A stretch of 64,000 nt of DNA from Paraspadella gotoi. Its lineage: Eukaryota; Chaetognatha. Where the stretch lies: NCBI GenBank assembly GCA_051294375.1, contig CM119265.1:12888124-12952123 (forward strand), read 5' to 3'. Below, in pieces: positions 1 to 12,100 of this stretch; the stretch's first letter is position 1; the number at the start of each line of letters is the position of its first letter. The notes under the pieces are model-generated. The model had not been told where the DNA came from, did not search any database, and was given only the letters and a program-made list of their open reading frames with translations. The position numbers were made by a program, and so were the translations under genes.

Positions 1-15
1 ATTTTCTAATTTATG

Positions 16-313
16 TTATATAAAACAATACACCACATCAAAAGGTGTGATAATAGTTATTTCACCGTAACGGAGAGTTCCTTTTTGAACTGTTAAAATT
101 GTCTTGGGTGGCTCGGGTTGTTCGGGTGGCCTAAGATCTGTTCGATCTGCATTGACTGCTTCGTCCTTGTGGTTTAAAATGATCAAGAAGTAAAATTTAG
201 TAAAATTTTAGATGTAATTTCATTTGAAAGGTCAATTTAAGCCAGTGGTTAATAAAAAAGTGAGAATATGGACCGAAATCAATTTTTTTACGTACCTCTT
301 CTGAATCCTGCAT
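16..313 (-). CDS. possible tiny two-exon gene, divergent from centrobin
   Basis: On the minus strand an ATG at 313 opens a six-codon exon (MQDSEE) that ends at a GTACGT donor at 296/295. The frame resumes after a CAAG acceptor at 165 and stays open to a TAA at 18-16, giving about 55 residues. The middle is proline/glutamate rich (RPPEQPEPPK), followed by TVQKGTLRYGEI. The alternative is a donor inside CGTTACG/GTGAAA near 70, with more exons beyond the left edge. The ATG lies about 310 bp from the centrobin ATG, so the two may share a divergent promoter. I do not recognise the protein. Support is only two plausible splice sites in frame. Confidence 0.3.
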
Positions 314-622
314 TTTCGTTCCCAGAATGCCCTAAAGGTTAATTAAGACGACAAGCTGGAACTCTTTAAATACTTTTTAAATAACATTAATAAGTGCCAA
401 TTAAAGTGGCTAATCTTGCTTGATGGCTAAGGTCGCTGTTCATTTGAAATCCATAATACAGAAACTGGTAGAGACTCAAATTGGTTCGAAACAAGAAACA
501 AAATCCTACAGTGATTTTGGCGGAACATCTGCTGACAAAAACGACCCTGTAACTATGGCAATCGAAGACTCGGTCTGCTGATGATGACGCGTTCATAAGA
601 AATATGTACACTAATACCCGCG
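314..622. promoter_or_regulatory. probable shared 5' region between the tiny gene and centrobin
   Basis: About 300 bp lie between two outward-facing start codons, at 313 (-) and 623 (+). Open frames here are short and look like shadows. The position implies promoter and 5' UTR sequence. I see no diagnostic TATA or initiator motif that I would trust. Confidence 0.3.
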
Positions 623-3600
623 ATGGCAAGCTGTGACTCTCATTCCCAGGCTCAAGTTTCCGAAACTGACACGGAAGAACTCATTGAGGAAGTAGAAAAG
701 GAGAAATCGCGCGTGAATGAAGAAAAGGTAAGAAGAACATACGGCGTAGAATAAATCCTCCTCGCGTTATTAATTTTTTATCTTTGCCTTGAAGATACGT
801 CTTCCGCCCCTTTGTTTGCCTCCCTGTCCATCCATTGATGGAACCGACACTTTGTGCGGGTCCGCGGCTAGCCAGCGTTCGGTGGATACCGTCAGCGTCC
901 TTGCGGCCCAATCGTACAATGAAAAAAATAACCAACTAGTTTGGATAGAGACCCGACCCTCAGACGCAGAAGAGAAAAGAACCGCCTCCATGAGTGCCAC
1001 GGAGCCACTGCAACAAGAGGACACACCCAGATTGCTGGAACGCGTCAAAGCCATCGTCACTCCACAAATAACAGTAAGGTTTAAAAAAAAAATAATAAAT
1101 GATAGTCTCGCATTTATTAATATCTTAACGTCAGGTCCCTGCGGGGATATCAACAACGAAAAACGACACCTTACGTTTTAATACTAAATTGGCGAAAGAC
1201 GTTCGAATATTGGAAAAAAATACAGGGGAGCAGGCGGCGAGACACTGGATTCAAGCCCACTTTCCTTCCGAAGAAAGAATGGAACTTGATCGTGGAATTA
1301 GCCAGACAAAGTCTAAGAAAAACATTGTTTCGCCCTCTTCCTACGGGGTTCTTAAATCCCACTCTGCTCCGAATTCTCCCTCAAAGTCCGTGACGTTTGC
1401 CAAAAAATTATCAACTGCAAAGCCAGCCATCGTCGCTGTTACAAAACCTAATAATTCGGAACGATTCCAAAATTATAGTAAAACGAATGAAGAATTCTAT
1501 ATGAATCAAACGACCGGCGAGGTCGCCGAAAAAGAATGCAATCAAAGACCATCACTACATCAACTGAAACGACCTGATTTAGCTTTTCCAATGAACTTTG
1601 CTGACGATTTTGGCGGGAATTTGCTACATTTTGAAGATTTGGAAGAGAGTATTTCGTCAATACATATTGCAACGCCGTTATCCTCTATCGTTGGCCCTAC
1701 AAAGCGACAAGGAGACTCTGGGATGGAAAGTGCGTCATCAGCAAGAGTCAAGAAATCAACGTTTGGTACAGGTAAACTGGATATTTTTGTTTAATTAATT
1801 AATAATCAGTAATGATCTTAATCTTAATATTTTGACTATGTTGACGTAATTTCAAGCGTCGATTTCTGAAATTTTCAGATGCTGTCGCGAAAACGGATTT
1901 GGAAGTAAAGCTTTTGAGCGAATCCACCGACCGTGACGCTGGAGATTCCATCCTCGATGACCTTTCCGACGCCAATGACGTCTCGGTCGCTTTTTCTGAT
2001 AAATATGAAATGCCAAAGACTACTATTACGAAGCCAAAATGGATTAGTCCGCAAAGCGATGATGTTAGAATCAAATCAAAGAAAAAACCTGATTTGGTTC
2101 TGAATGACGGAAAAGAAAAAAAAGAAACTGATTTAATAATTCCGAAGTTAAACTTCAAACAGGAACTCCGAAATGAAGAATCAAAATCTATGCTCTCTCA
2201 AACAAAAGAAGATAAGGCTCAATTTCTGTCCAAAACTAAGAGAAAGACCGAATCTACAGAACAGGACAATGTGAATTGTAGCAGTGCTTGCAGTACTAAT
2301 AGTGCTTCGAATTTTTCCTTTGATTCCAAACATTTTTTGACATCCACGCGAGTGCCAACCTTGGATGGATTAAACCGGTTAACTCCCGTAAAGCCAAAGA
2401 TTCAAGTCGATAAAATTCAAAATGAAGTTATAAAACAAACTAATAAACAAAGCTGCACCAATTCAGAAGGCCAGAGTTATCTAATGAACTTCACTACGGA
2501 TTTTAATTCTCCAGAAGCATCTATACAATCAACGCAACGAGAAGCTCTCCCTATACCTCGTCAATCTAAACAATTGGAATTGGATAATGACCCCGAAACT
2601 AAAGACTTTTCTGGAAGTCAATTAGGAGAAAACATTTCAATTCATTCCTATTCGAAAAAGCACGATTTAATCACACCGGTGGAACGAGATATATTAATTT
2701 CAACTAACACTGATCAACAGGCGACTCAAGTAACTGAAATGGAGAAAATGCGTGAATGTTTGCAACACATAATGAAGATGTCTGAGCATAACGGTGCAGA
2801 TACAACACCAAGAGAAAATCTTCCATCGGAAAACGGATCTGAAATTCAACCCCACTACGTAACAGAAATATTCCCAGAGATCACTTTGCAAAACGTTATT
2901 GGTGAATCAAAATATGATTTGCTCACCTATCCTTCACTACCCGCTCAAAGGTAACAAAAATAAATTAAGTAAAGGCCAACTAGATTTGTCAGATTTAAAA
3001 TATATTAATGGTTTCGCGGAAAGCACGAGGAAAAATAATAGGAATAAGGTTTATTTTATAAACAAATTTATGAGCAATGGCAATATGTGCCACCAGTTCT
3101 TTTTGCTTACCTCATTGCTAGGCTATTGCTGTTTATTGATTAAAAATCTTCATTTATTCAATTGCCTCTTTTAATATAGTAATATATATTTATGGCGTTA
3201 ATCCTTTTTTGTTGCACAGTTGCTGTCTGCGAAACATTATTATTATTATTATTGAAAATGTTTAAAATATATAGTATTTCCGCGATACCTACATATTATA
3301 TTGGCTTTACCAATCCCTTGTGTACTTTTTGCTCTAGATCGCAGAAAATCAATGGAGGATTGGATGCTGGGCAACTCGTTGAAGCATTGGAAAAAGAAGC
3401 CTACAAACGTAAACATTGCATTGATCAAATACAAGACCTACAAGAGAAGCTACTCGAGGCACAACAGCAACTGGCAGTGGCTGTTTCGGTAGACCGCAAA
3501 AAAGACGGAATGATTGACCAACTGGACAAAACGTTGAAGCGCCTGGTGGACGGGTGGAAACGGCAAGAGGCCCAAAGACAAAGAACGATTTTCGAATCAG

Positions 3601-5999
3601 AACAACAAAAGAATCTAGCTGAGAAACACTTGACTGACGAACGCCAGCGTTCCCGCGAATCAAAAGCCGAGTATGAGAAGATTGAGGGACAGCTCAAATT
3701 ACAACTTCAACTGATGAATCAGAAAGAAATTGAAAGAGCTCAAGATATTGAGCGGCTTAAAATCGAAAACATGCAGATGAAAAGGGAAGTTGAGTCAGAA
3801 AAGAAAAAAAATTTGATCTTATGTTCAGAGAGAGACGCAGCCCTACTCGAGCTGGAAAGGAAAAAGAAAGAAAATAACGAGGGAGCCAGGGAGAAAGAAG
3901 AAATGCAAAAACAATTTGAAGAAAATCTAAAACGAGAAAGGTAATATGATTAATTTTCTTCAGTACATATTGAGTAAAAGACAGTTACTTCAAAACTTTA
4001 ATTCATTCAATAGATTTGTTATGTTTTTACTTTAGAGATGAATTTCAATTGATGGAACACAATTTGAGTCAAGAAATGCAAAACGTCATTAATCAATTAG
4101 AGCGAAAACTCGAAGAAGAACAAAGGACGACCGAAAAGAATTACGAAGAGCTGGAGAAAAATGGAAAAGAAGTGGCGATTTTGGAAATGGATTTGGACTC
4201 TGCGTTGAGAACGAAAGAATCGCTAAAGGTAAGGCGAGTTTTTTATCTTTATTTTTAATTTGTTAACAATTGTTTTCCAAAATTACCAACATTGATAACA
4301 TTGATTACCATTTCATAATTTCCAGGATTGATTCGCTTACAAAATATCTTTTATGCTTTAGGATTTATAAATTTATTTTGAAACTGTATAATAAAAATAG
4401 GTATTATTATTAACTACCAAACTCTGAAATATGCCCCTATCCAAGTTAAAAAAAAACAGAAAAGTCAAATTAGTGATTAGACCGCTTGCGTTCATGTTCG
4501 TTTGTTTTTTAAGGTGGAATTGAATATACAAAGAGCTAAACATGAAGCAAATCTTAAAAGGATAAAATCAGAAACTGCAATTGAATATGAAAAAAAGATC
4601 GAAGAACAAACAAAGGAGTTCAAACTAAGGTTCATGGAAGACGAAAAAAGAAAACAAGATGAACACAAAAAACAACTCCAACAGGTGAGTATACAGTCAT
4701 GCAGTCATCGAACTATCAAACCAGAGCAGTAATCTATAAGAATACATTCGGTAATACAATATATACTATAATTAAGATATAATCTGCAATAGGAAACTAT
4801 TTAAAATTAATTCATTTTATTCTTTTTACCCGTTTCAGATAACACAGATTGCAGCGTCAGAGCAGAGTGAAATGCAAAAAATATTTGAAAAAGAACTAGA
4901 GAAAATGAAGGAAAATCTCAAGTCATCTAAAGATCAACTAGAAAGACAAGTAGAAGAAGCCAACAAGTTCATAGGAAAATTAATCGAAGAGAAGAAACTA
5001 ATGGAAAAAAGCCGCAATGATATGGTTGAAAAAATGCAGGTTTTGATGCAAAGCCACTGCAGCGAAACCCTGATGTTACTCGGCGATGGAAAGGTACCGC
5101 GATCTCAGGGAATGCTTGATTTTGATATGGCCGATAAGGGTGACCGTTTAGTATCTACTAAACCTCATAGTCATACAGATGAAAACGACAAGGATACACG
5201 TTTGTTCAAATCTCTTTTGTCCAAAAACTCAGAAAATCATGACATAAGGTCTCCCAGGGTTACTTGTCAGTCGGATCAATTTTATACGACTAGCATAACA
5301 AATGATCTCAGTCAAGATGTTGCTTTAGATCTCAGCTGCTTAAGTTTACGAAAAGATGATGGATTAAACCTTCCAAATCACGATAAAAAACAAACAAACG
5401 AAAACACATTTTGCATCCTCCAAAACGAGCTGCATCAAAAAGAACTGAAACATTTTATTAAGCTTCTTTTAAATAGATCTCCGGGAACACCCAATGAAGA
5501 TTTGTCCGAGTCACCACGACAAAAGGAAATTAGTATTGATATGATTTCACCTGTAAAGAAACCTACAACTTCAGAGGCCCCTTGCGATCAAATTAATAAT
5601 GTTCAACAGCCAAGAACGGTGGTGTCATCAAAGAACGCTACGACTCCCGTAGATTTAGAAACGGCTCGCCTTATTTCATCATATACTCCGGGAAGTGGCC
5701 AAGTTAAATTAAAAAGCGAATCTCAAAAACATCAAAAATCATTAACCTCCGAAAAAGACGTTTCTAACTCATTCTCTGCAACAGCAGATGAGGTCATTAA
5801 GTATTTAAAAGATATGGGCTCCAAACCCCTAATGTCAAGGGAGAATGTAATCTCACCTGAATTTGTAAAACAACATTTTTCGTTACCACCAAAAAAAGAA
5901 GAAAAAGACGTAAAAAAAATTAGAAAAACCGTCGTTTTTGCAAAAGGAACAAGTGCCATTTCTAAAGATGGGAAAGTAAACACCAAGCCTTGGAAATAA
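623..5999 (+). CDS. CNTROB: centrobin-like centrosomal coiled-coil protein
   Basis: Eight exons join in frame: 623-727, 795-1073, 1135-1771, 1879-2950, 3338-3940, 4036-4228, 4514-4684 and 4839-5999, giving about 1,406 residues. The N-terminal half (exons 1-4) is Ser/Thr/Asn-rich and disordered. Exons 5-8 encode a long coiled coil that begins near LVEALEKEAYKRK and contains the centrobin-like segments KTLKRLVDGWKRQEAQR and VEKMQVLMQSHCSETLMLL. After a Ser/Pro-rich stretch, two short C-terminal blocks resemble human centrobin (LKHFIKLLLNRSPG and DEVIKYLKDMGS), and both proteins end in a Trp plus a basic residue (here PWK). Centrobin is a daughter-centriole protein needed for centriole duplication and stability, and it binds tubulin. 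The start is the first in-frame ATG of an exon with a good donor. The protein is longer than human centrobin because of the N-terminal region. The coiled-coil call is certain. Orthology rests on the conserved blocks. Confidence 0.75.
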
Positions 6000-6194
6000 A
6001 CTTTCACATCAAAAACCGAATTTTTCCTCTATTCACACCGTGCCTTTTTCCAAGAGTATTATTTTTATACACTTTACCCTTATTTGTTATAAGCATGTTC
6101 ATTTCTACACAGCATATACCTAACTCAGATTATTAGTAATTTACATATTCGTTCTTAGTGTTTTTCGTTCCAGACTCATCGAATTGAACTAAAA
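6000..6194. other. short intergenic spacer, centrobin to WASHC4
   Basis: Only 195 bp separate the centrobin stop from the WASHC4 ATG on the same strand. It is AT-rich and must hold the centrobin 3' UTR and the WASHC4 5' region. No ORF or repeat is seen. Confidence 0.5.
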
Positions 6195-9100
6195 ATGACG
6201 TCTTCTACAACGGAAGCTGAAGGCCGGGGCTTTCAAAGTTTCCTTGATATCGAAAATGACTGGGAGTTTGATCGCTTTGACGATGGATCGCAAAAACTCG
6301 TCGGAAAAATAACGCTCGAAAAGTACGGAAGCTTCTTGCGAGAGTATTCCAGTCAACTGAAAAACATCGTCGAGGCTGTTGATGACACACTGGGCGAAGC
6401 TTGGGAAGCTGAGTCAGATCCGATTGAGCTCCATTGCACCCCAATGGAACAGGCGGACTTTCAAGACATGCTGCAGGTAAGTCTTTCTTTGTTATTCCCA
6501 GAAATTAAGATTGACCGGAGCCGTCATTCATCGAGCTCTCGAAACATTTTGTGAAAATAAGCGTATTTTTGGAACAACAGAAAATTGTTAACAAACACAA
6601 GAAGGAAAAGCCGTGACAGAAAAAACTTTTTTTAATTATCCAATAACAATGATTCAGTCATCTTCCGAATCGGTCTCTCGAGTCCTTCTCGTCTTCGCAA
6701 CTCTGATCGAAGAAGTTCGTTTTCTTGAATCAGAAGCGGAAAAAAAATTTTTCGACGCATTAATCTTCTATGGGGAAGGTTAGCTTTCTATTTTATACAT
6801 TATGAATCATAAAATATATAGGACATATATTTACATTACAACTTAGCGTATTTTGACATACATTGGTGATTCGGTAAAACGGTAGAACACGAAAAAAATG
6901 TTTTGTATTTTTTTTAACAACATGTAAAATTTTCAAATATTTTTTTTTCTCTAATACCGCTATAACAATTTTTTGATATTGAGCACTTTTTTATTTATTA
7001 TTTAGGGATGCCTCAATCAGTTTCTACTGCTGCATCAGGAGTTGATAATCAAATGGCAATTTCAACGTTTTTGCCACTTTTAAAAGAATTAAATTCTTTT
7101 GTGTCTCGTTGTAACGTTGTGGCGAAAAATATCATTTGCCAAATGGCATATCTCTACAAACCTCAGTCAAAAGGATCAAAGGTTCTTTATTAGCGTGCAA
7201 TGAAAAATTTTTGCCCAAACAATTTTTTCTTTCATGATATTGCAGATGGTATTGGACGTTTCACAAATACATTTCCGACCAGTTGTAAATTCTCTGAGCA
7301 AGCTCTTGACGATTTTGATCACCCTGGATGAAATTATAGATGCTCAGTGCACACTAAGAGAACATTGGACACTTTTCAAACGTATGATAAAAAGTGTAAG
7401 CATGGATCCAACCAAATTTAACACCACCGATGCGGATCTAAAACCTTTTGAAAAGTTGTTAATGATGCTAGAGGGTCGTTTGTTGGACGGGATGATATTT
7501 CAAAACTGTGTGGAACAAGTCTTCGATGACGTATTGGATTCCTCATTGAGTAAAAACACAGTATTAGCTGAGGAAATAATGACCGATATCAAACGAATTT
7601 TTCAAGACTACGAAACGAGACCAAACTCATCGAAAGAACTGTTGGGCGTTTGTGGCCTTTTTGTGCTACACTTCCAGATTTTTCGTCAGATGGACAAAAA
7701 ATTCTTCAAACAACTTTGGGACTCCCACCGGAGATTTCCCGGAGCTACTGCTTGGGGCAACGTGTTTTTTCTTCCAAATGAATTTCTTTTGGCGAAGCTT
7801 CCGCAATTCCACAGTGTTCTAGATAAAAAGGCAAAATCGCAATTGTTAACGAATAGAGACACTTACATACAAAACAAGGTAAACATGTTGGCGAAAGAAA
7901 CACAAATGTTACACTTTCAAATAAGCACTTGGATGATACATATGGAGCGAAACCTCGGAACGTCGTCGGAAGAAGCGGCTATCAAATCAGAAACTCCTTT
8001 AACGGAGCAATTAGAAGAACGAGGCGATCTCCTCCTTAGAGGTTTGAACCATGCTAGAATTCTAGGCCACGGAATTCGAACCACAATGAATATGTTTGTA
8101 ACTTTATCACGCCCAATGACAAAAGCTACAGTTCTTTCACTATGTCGCCTTCTGGAGCTTCTTAAGGCGGTTCAATACACATACCATCGCTATTCTCTAC
8201 AGATTCATAAAAGCCTTAATCATGTGATAAGGCATTTAACCATGCAGACGACGTCGATTGTGACTAAAGCTCTTACGCGTGCCAAGTCAGAAAAGCGCAT
8301 CTCACAACGAAATAGCGAAGCACTTGCCGCGTTAGAAATACTCGACACTCTGCTCAAGGATGGTGTAAAGGGAACTGACAAAAGGAAGACGGTAGTTGCC
8401 CTGACGACTTCCATACTGCAAAATAGTAAACACGTAAAAGATGAGGAAATGAATCAATTACTTAATATTATTTCCTGGATAGAATCGACATCTACCATTT
8501 TCTTCCACGTTCGCGAGGCTTGTGACTGTGCCTTCATGTACTGGCATCGTGCTATTTTTCCAGTTTATCTCGTTGATATTTTTCATTCTGGTGCCGAAGG
8601 TAACGGAAGCGCGGACGCCTACAGAATGCGTTACATTTTTGGTACATTAAGAGATTGCTTAATGCCCATATCTTCCTCAAAGCACTTAGCTGATAACAAG
8701 CTTTTAAGGACGTCGTTCGAGAAAGAAGTCGAAGGAATGGTTAAAGAGCACTTGTTAGATCCGCTATGCCAACACATCGAAACGGATCTTCGACTTAGCA
8801 TTCACTCTCATTTACAACTCGATGACCGCAACCCATTCAATGTCGGACTTTCCGATTTAGCTCCTTTTATTCAAATGAAGCCTATGAAGTTCAACGATTT
8901 ATGGATTAATATCAAAGCTCATGTTGAACACTATCTTGACGCTACCTTTTACAACTTGACTACGGTTGCCCTTCATGATTGGAAGACCTACGGCGACATG
9001 AAACATCTGGCCTTAAATAAATACGGCCTTCATCTCATAGAAGCTGACCTTCCTTCTCAAACTCTAGAACAAGGTCTAGACGTTCTTGAGATCATGCGAA

Positions 9101-12100
9101 ATATCCACTTGTTCGTCTCAAAATACCTCTACAATCTTAATAATCAAATATTCATAGAAAAATCATCTAACAACAAGTATTTGAACACCATCAATATTCG
9201 CCATATTGCAAACTCTATTCGCACACATGGCATCGGAATTATGAACACTACCGTCAACTTTACTTTTCAATTTCTCGGAAAAAAATTCAAGATTTTTTCT
9301 GAATTTCTCTTTGATGAGCATATCAAGTCTAAGTTGGTAAAAGATATCCGATTCTTTCGTGAACATCATGCCAAATCCGATCAGAAGTTTCCCTTTGACC
9401 GAGCTGAGCGTTTCAACCGGGCAATCAGGAAGCTCGGAGTGATGGAAGATGGTTCATCGTAAGTTCTACTGATATTTACTGAAATTATAGATTACTTGAT
9501 TGCTTCTTTTTAACTTAAAAAATGTATTAACTATATTATTTCCAAAATTGGTTAATAATAAATTAGAATATAAGAAAAACATTAAGACGTTGTGGCAGCG
9601 CGACTGAAAGCTGCCTCACTGCTGTCCGTCCTCAGCCTTGTCTCAATGTCTGAGCAGGCTAAATTATCTCTTTCAACCATGCGTCCAGGCTTCAACCCCT
9701 GGGGATCCCGGTTCTGGCTTAAATGCGACGGAGCCGGTTTAAATATGCCAGTGACAGGAAGCGGTCACTGAGGGTCCGCAATCCTCCCGTTGCCATAATA
9801 TTAATTTTTGAGTCAGCAGATGATGGTCAATTGGTCATGTTAAAGGAAAACTATATTCATATTGATTCATATTCATAATATTATTCATACTGCTTAGATT
9901 AAAAAAAAGTCGTTGAATTTGTTTCAAATTTTTACTTTTTTTTCACTTTTTTAGCTATTTGGACAAATTCCGCGAGGTGGTCACGCAAATTGGTAACGCG
10001 ATGGGCTATATTAGAATGATTAGATCCGGAGGTCTTCATTGCGTTGCAAACGCGATACAATTCATTCCGAGCGATGCCGAACTCCCTATGACGGATGAAA
10101 TCCCCGGCGAGGATGGCAGCAATGGGTAAGTTTAGAGATGTTAAGGAAATTTTTGCAATGAAAATTTGGCTATTAAGGGTTGTCACCATATCCAAGTTAA
10201 TGTTGTCCAATGACTATTTTTTAGATTCTTCCATAAGCTGGTGGAGTCTGCTAATTTATCGAAGGAGACCTCTAAAGCTGCCTGCAACCTTGATGAGGTC
10301 GTCGCAAATTTGGTAAGAAATTTCGCCGAAGGCACCGAATATTTCAAAATGCTGGTCGATGTTTTCCATACGTCGATGAAGCAGCATTCGCACCTGAACA
10401 ACTTCTGGATTATCGTCCCGCCTCTTATGATGAATTTTGTTGAACACATGCTGAACGCTAAAGAAAAGCTGAACAAAAAGAACAAGAGTAAGTCGGTATG
10501 AGTGACTTAATTATAAACAAAGGCATTTCCGTATTTTTTTTTTTCAGTTGGAGCGGCCTTCACGGACGACGGATTCGTTATGGGAATCGCATTTATTCTT
10601 AAACTTCTTGATCAGTACACTGACTTTGACTCGCTCCATTGGTTTCAATCTGTTGCCGATCATTACGAAGGAAAAAAGAAAACTGTTCATGTAAGTAACT
10701 GAGATCGGATATTGTAGTCGTTATTAAAGTTTAAACACGTTTTTCACCCAAGTCTGCACTGCACTACAACCACTTAAAATGCACGTGCTCGATGAAAAAG
10801 ACTGGTGGACCATGCTTATTGCTCAATAGTCAATATTCATTAACTATCATTTCATCACTACTTATTTAGTTTATTACTGGATTATGTATATGACAAAATG
10901 TTCCCTTAATAGGCGCTATACACTATACACTAATATACAGTCATGTGGAAAAAAATCGCGCCACTTTATTTCCGACTTTAAAAATCACCCTATACTATAG
11001 ACTAATTAAAAAATTTAAAGATTTAAAAATAAATTAAAGTTTATTAAAAAATCTTAAAAGTATAGCGATCTCGGCAGACGTTAATATCAAAGAAAATTAA
11101 TGAAAAAATCCATCTGGCGAAATAAAAATGTTTAAGTTTAACATAAATTTTATTAAAATTAAACCATCTGTTTAAAAACAATACTTTTTAAAATTTTTTA
11201 CTACAAAGCTCAACGTGAAAGAATATGATAGATTTAAGATTAATCTTTTTTCTTATAATATTTTGAATTCCTTATAATAGATTAAAAATGGAAGAATAAT
11301 TAAATAACTGGATAAACCCAGATCCATAAATAATAATTTAGATATGATGAATGATAGGTCCATAATTCTGAAGCTTTTAGATAAAAATCGATTTTCCCAT
11401 AATTTTAAAATATTTAAGTTTAAAAAATCATCTTTTAAAACATTTAACAGATTATAATAAAATTTAAATATATTAATTTGTTTTTAAATTTTTTTTATTA
11501 GGAAAAAACAGTTTTTGTTTGACAACGATTTATTTGACACAATTTAGTCAGACATGTTTCGGCTCATTCATTTAGAGCCTTCATCAGTGTTTGACAATCA
11601 ATATTTTGTCTCTGTTGAAGTAAGTTTTTGAGAGAGAGAAAGAGAGAGAGAGAGAGAGAAATTGAGGGAGAGTTTCCAACAAAGAATAAGGTAAGGGACA
11701 GTGGTCAGATCTGAGGACAGCTGAAGGTGAGGAGAGGGAAGAAGTAAGTCTTTGAAAAATGAAATGAGAGTGGGAGAGAGAGAGAGAGAGAGAGAGCAAA
11801 GCAAAAATTTTTAAACAATACATTTAGCAATGTACAACAGAGATAAAATGCATAAAATCTAAACATAAACTGAAATTAATGTTAACAATAGAAATTAATA
11901 AGTTAGTAGAATAAAGTGAAATTTGAAATAGAAAATAAGTGGTGAGGGATAGATAAGTGAAGAAAAGTGAAAGTAAGTAAAAGAAAGAGCTCAAAAATGA
12001 GCTGGCCCCCCCCGGCCGGGCAAATGGAGGACGTTGACGATAAAGTCGGGTCATTGGCCTGTCATAGGTTGCGAGGGTATACTTGTAGAGTTTGATATGC

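Noticed and set aside
387-629. 80-codon minus-strand frame upstream of centrobin
   Set aside because: It has low-complexity hydrophobic composition and overlaps the first exon of centrobin on the other strand. No family resemblance or splice support.
11584-11823. Ser/Leu-rich frames within both Penelope flanking repeats
   Set aside because: They come from the CT/GA microsatellite tracts in the repeats and appear in both copies and several frames. They are not proteins.
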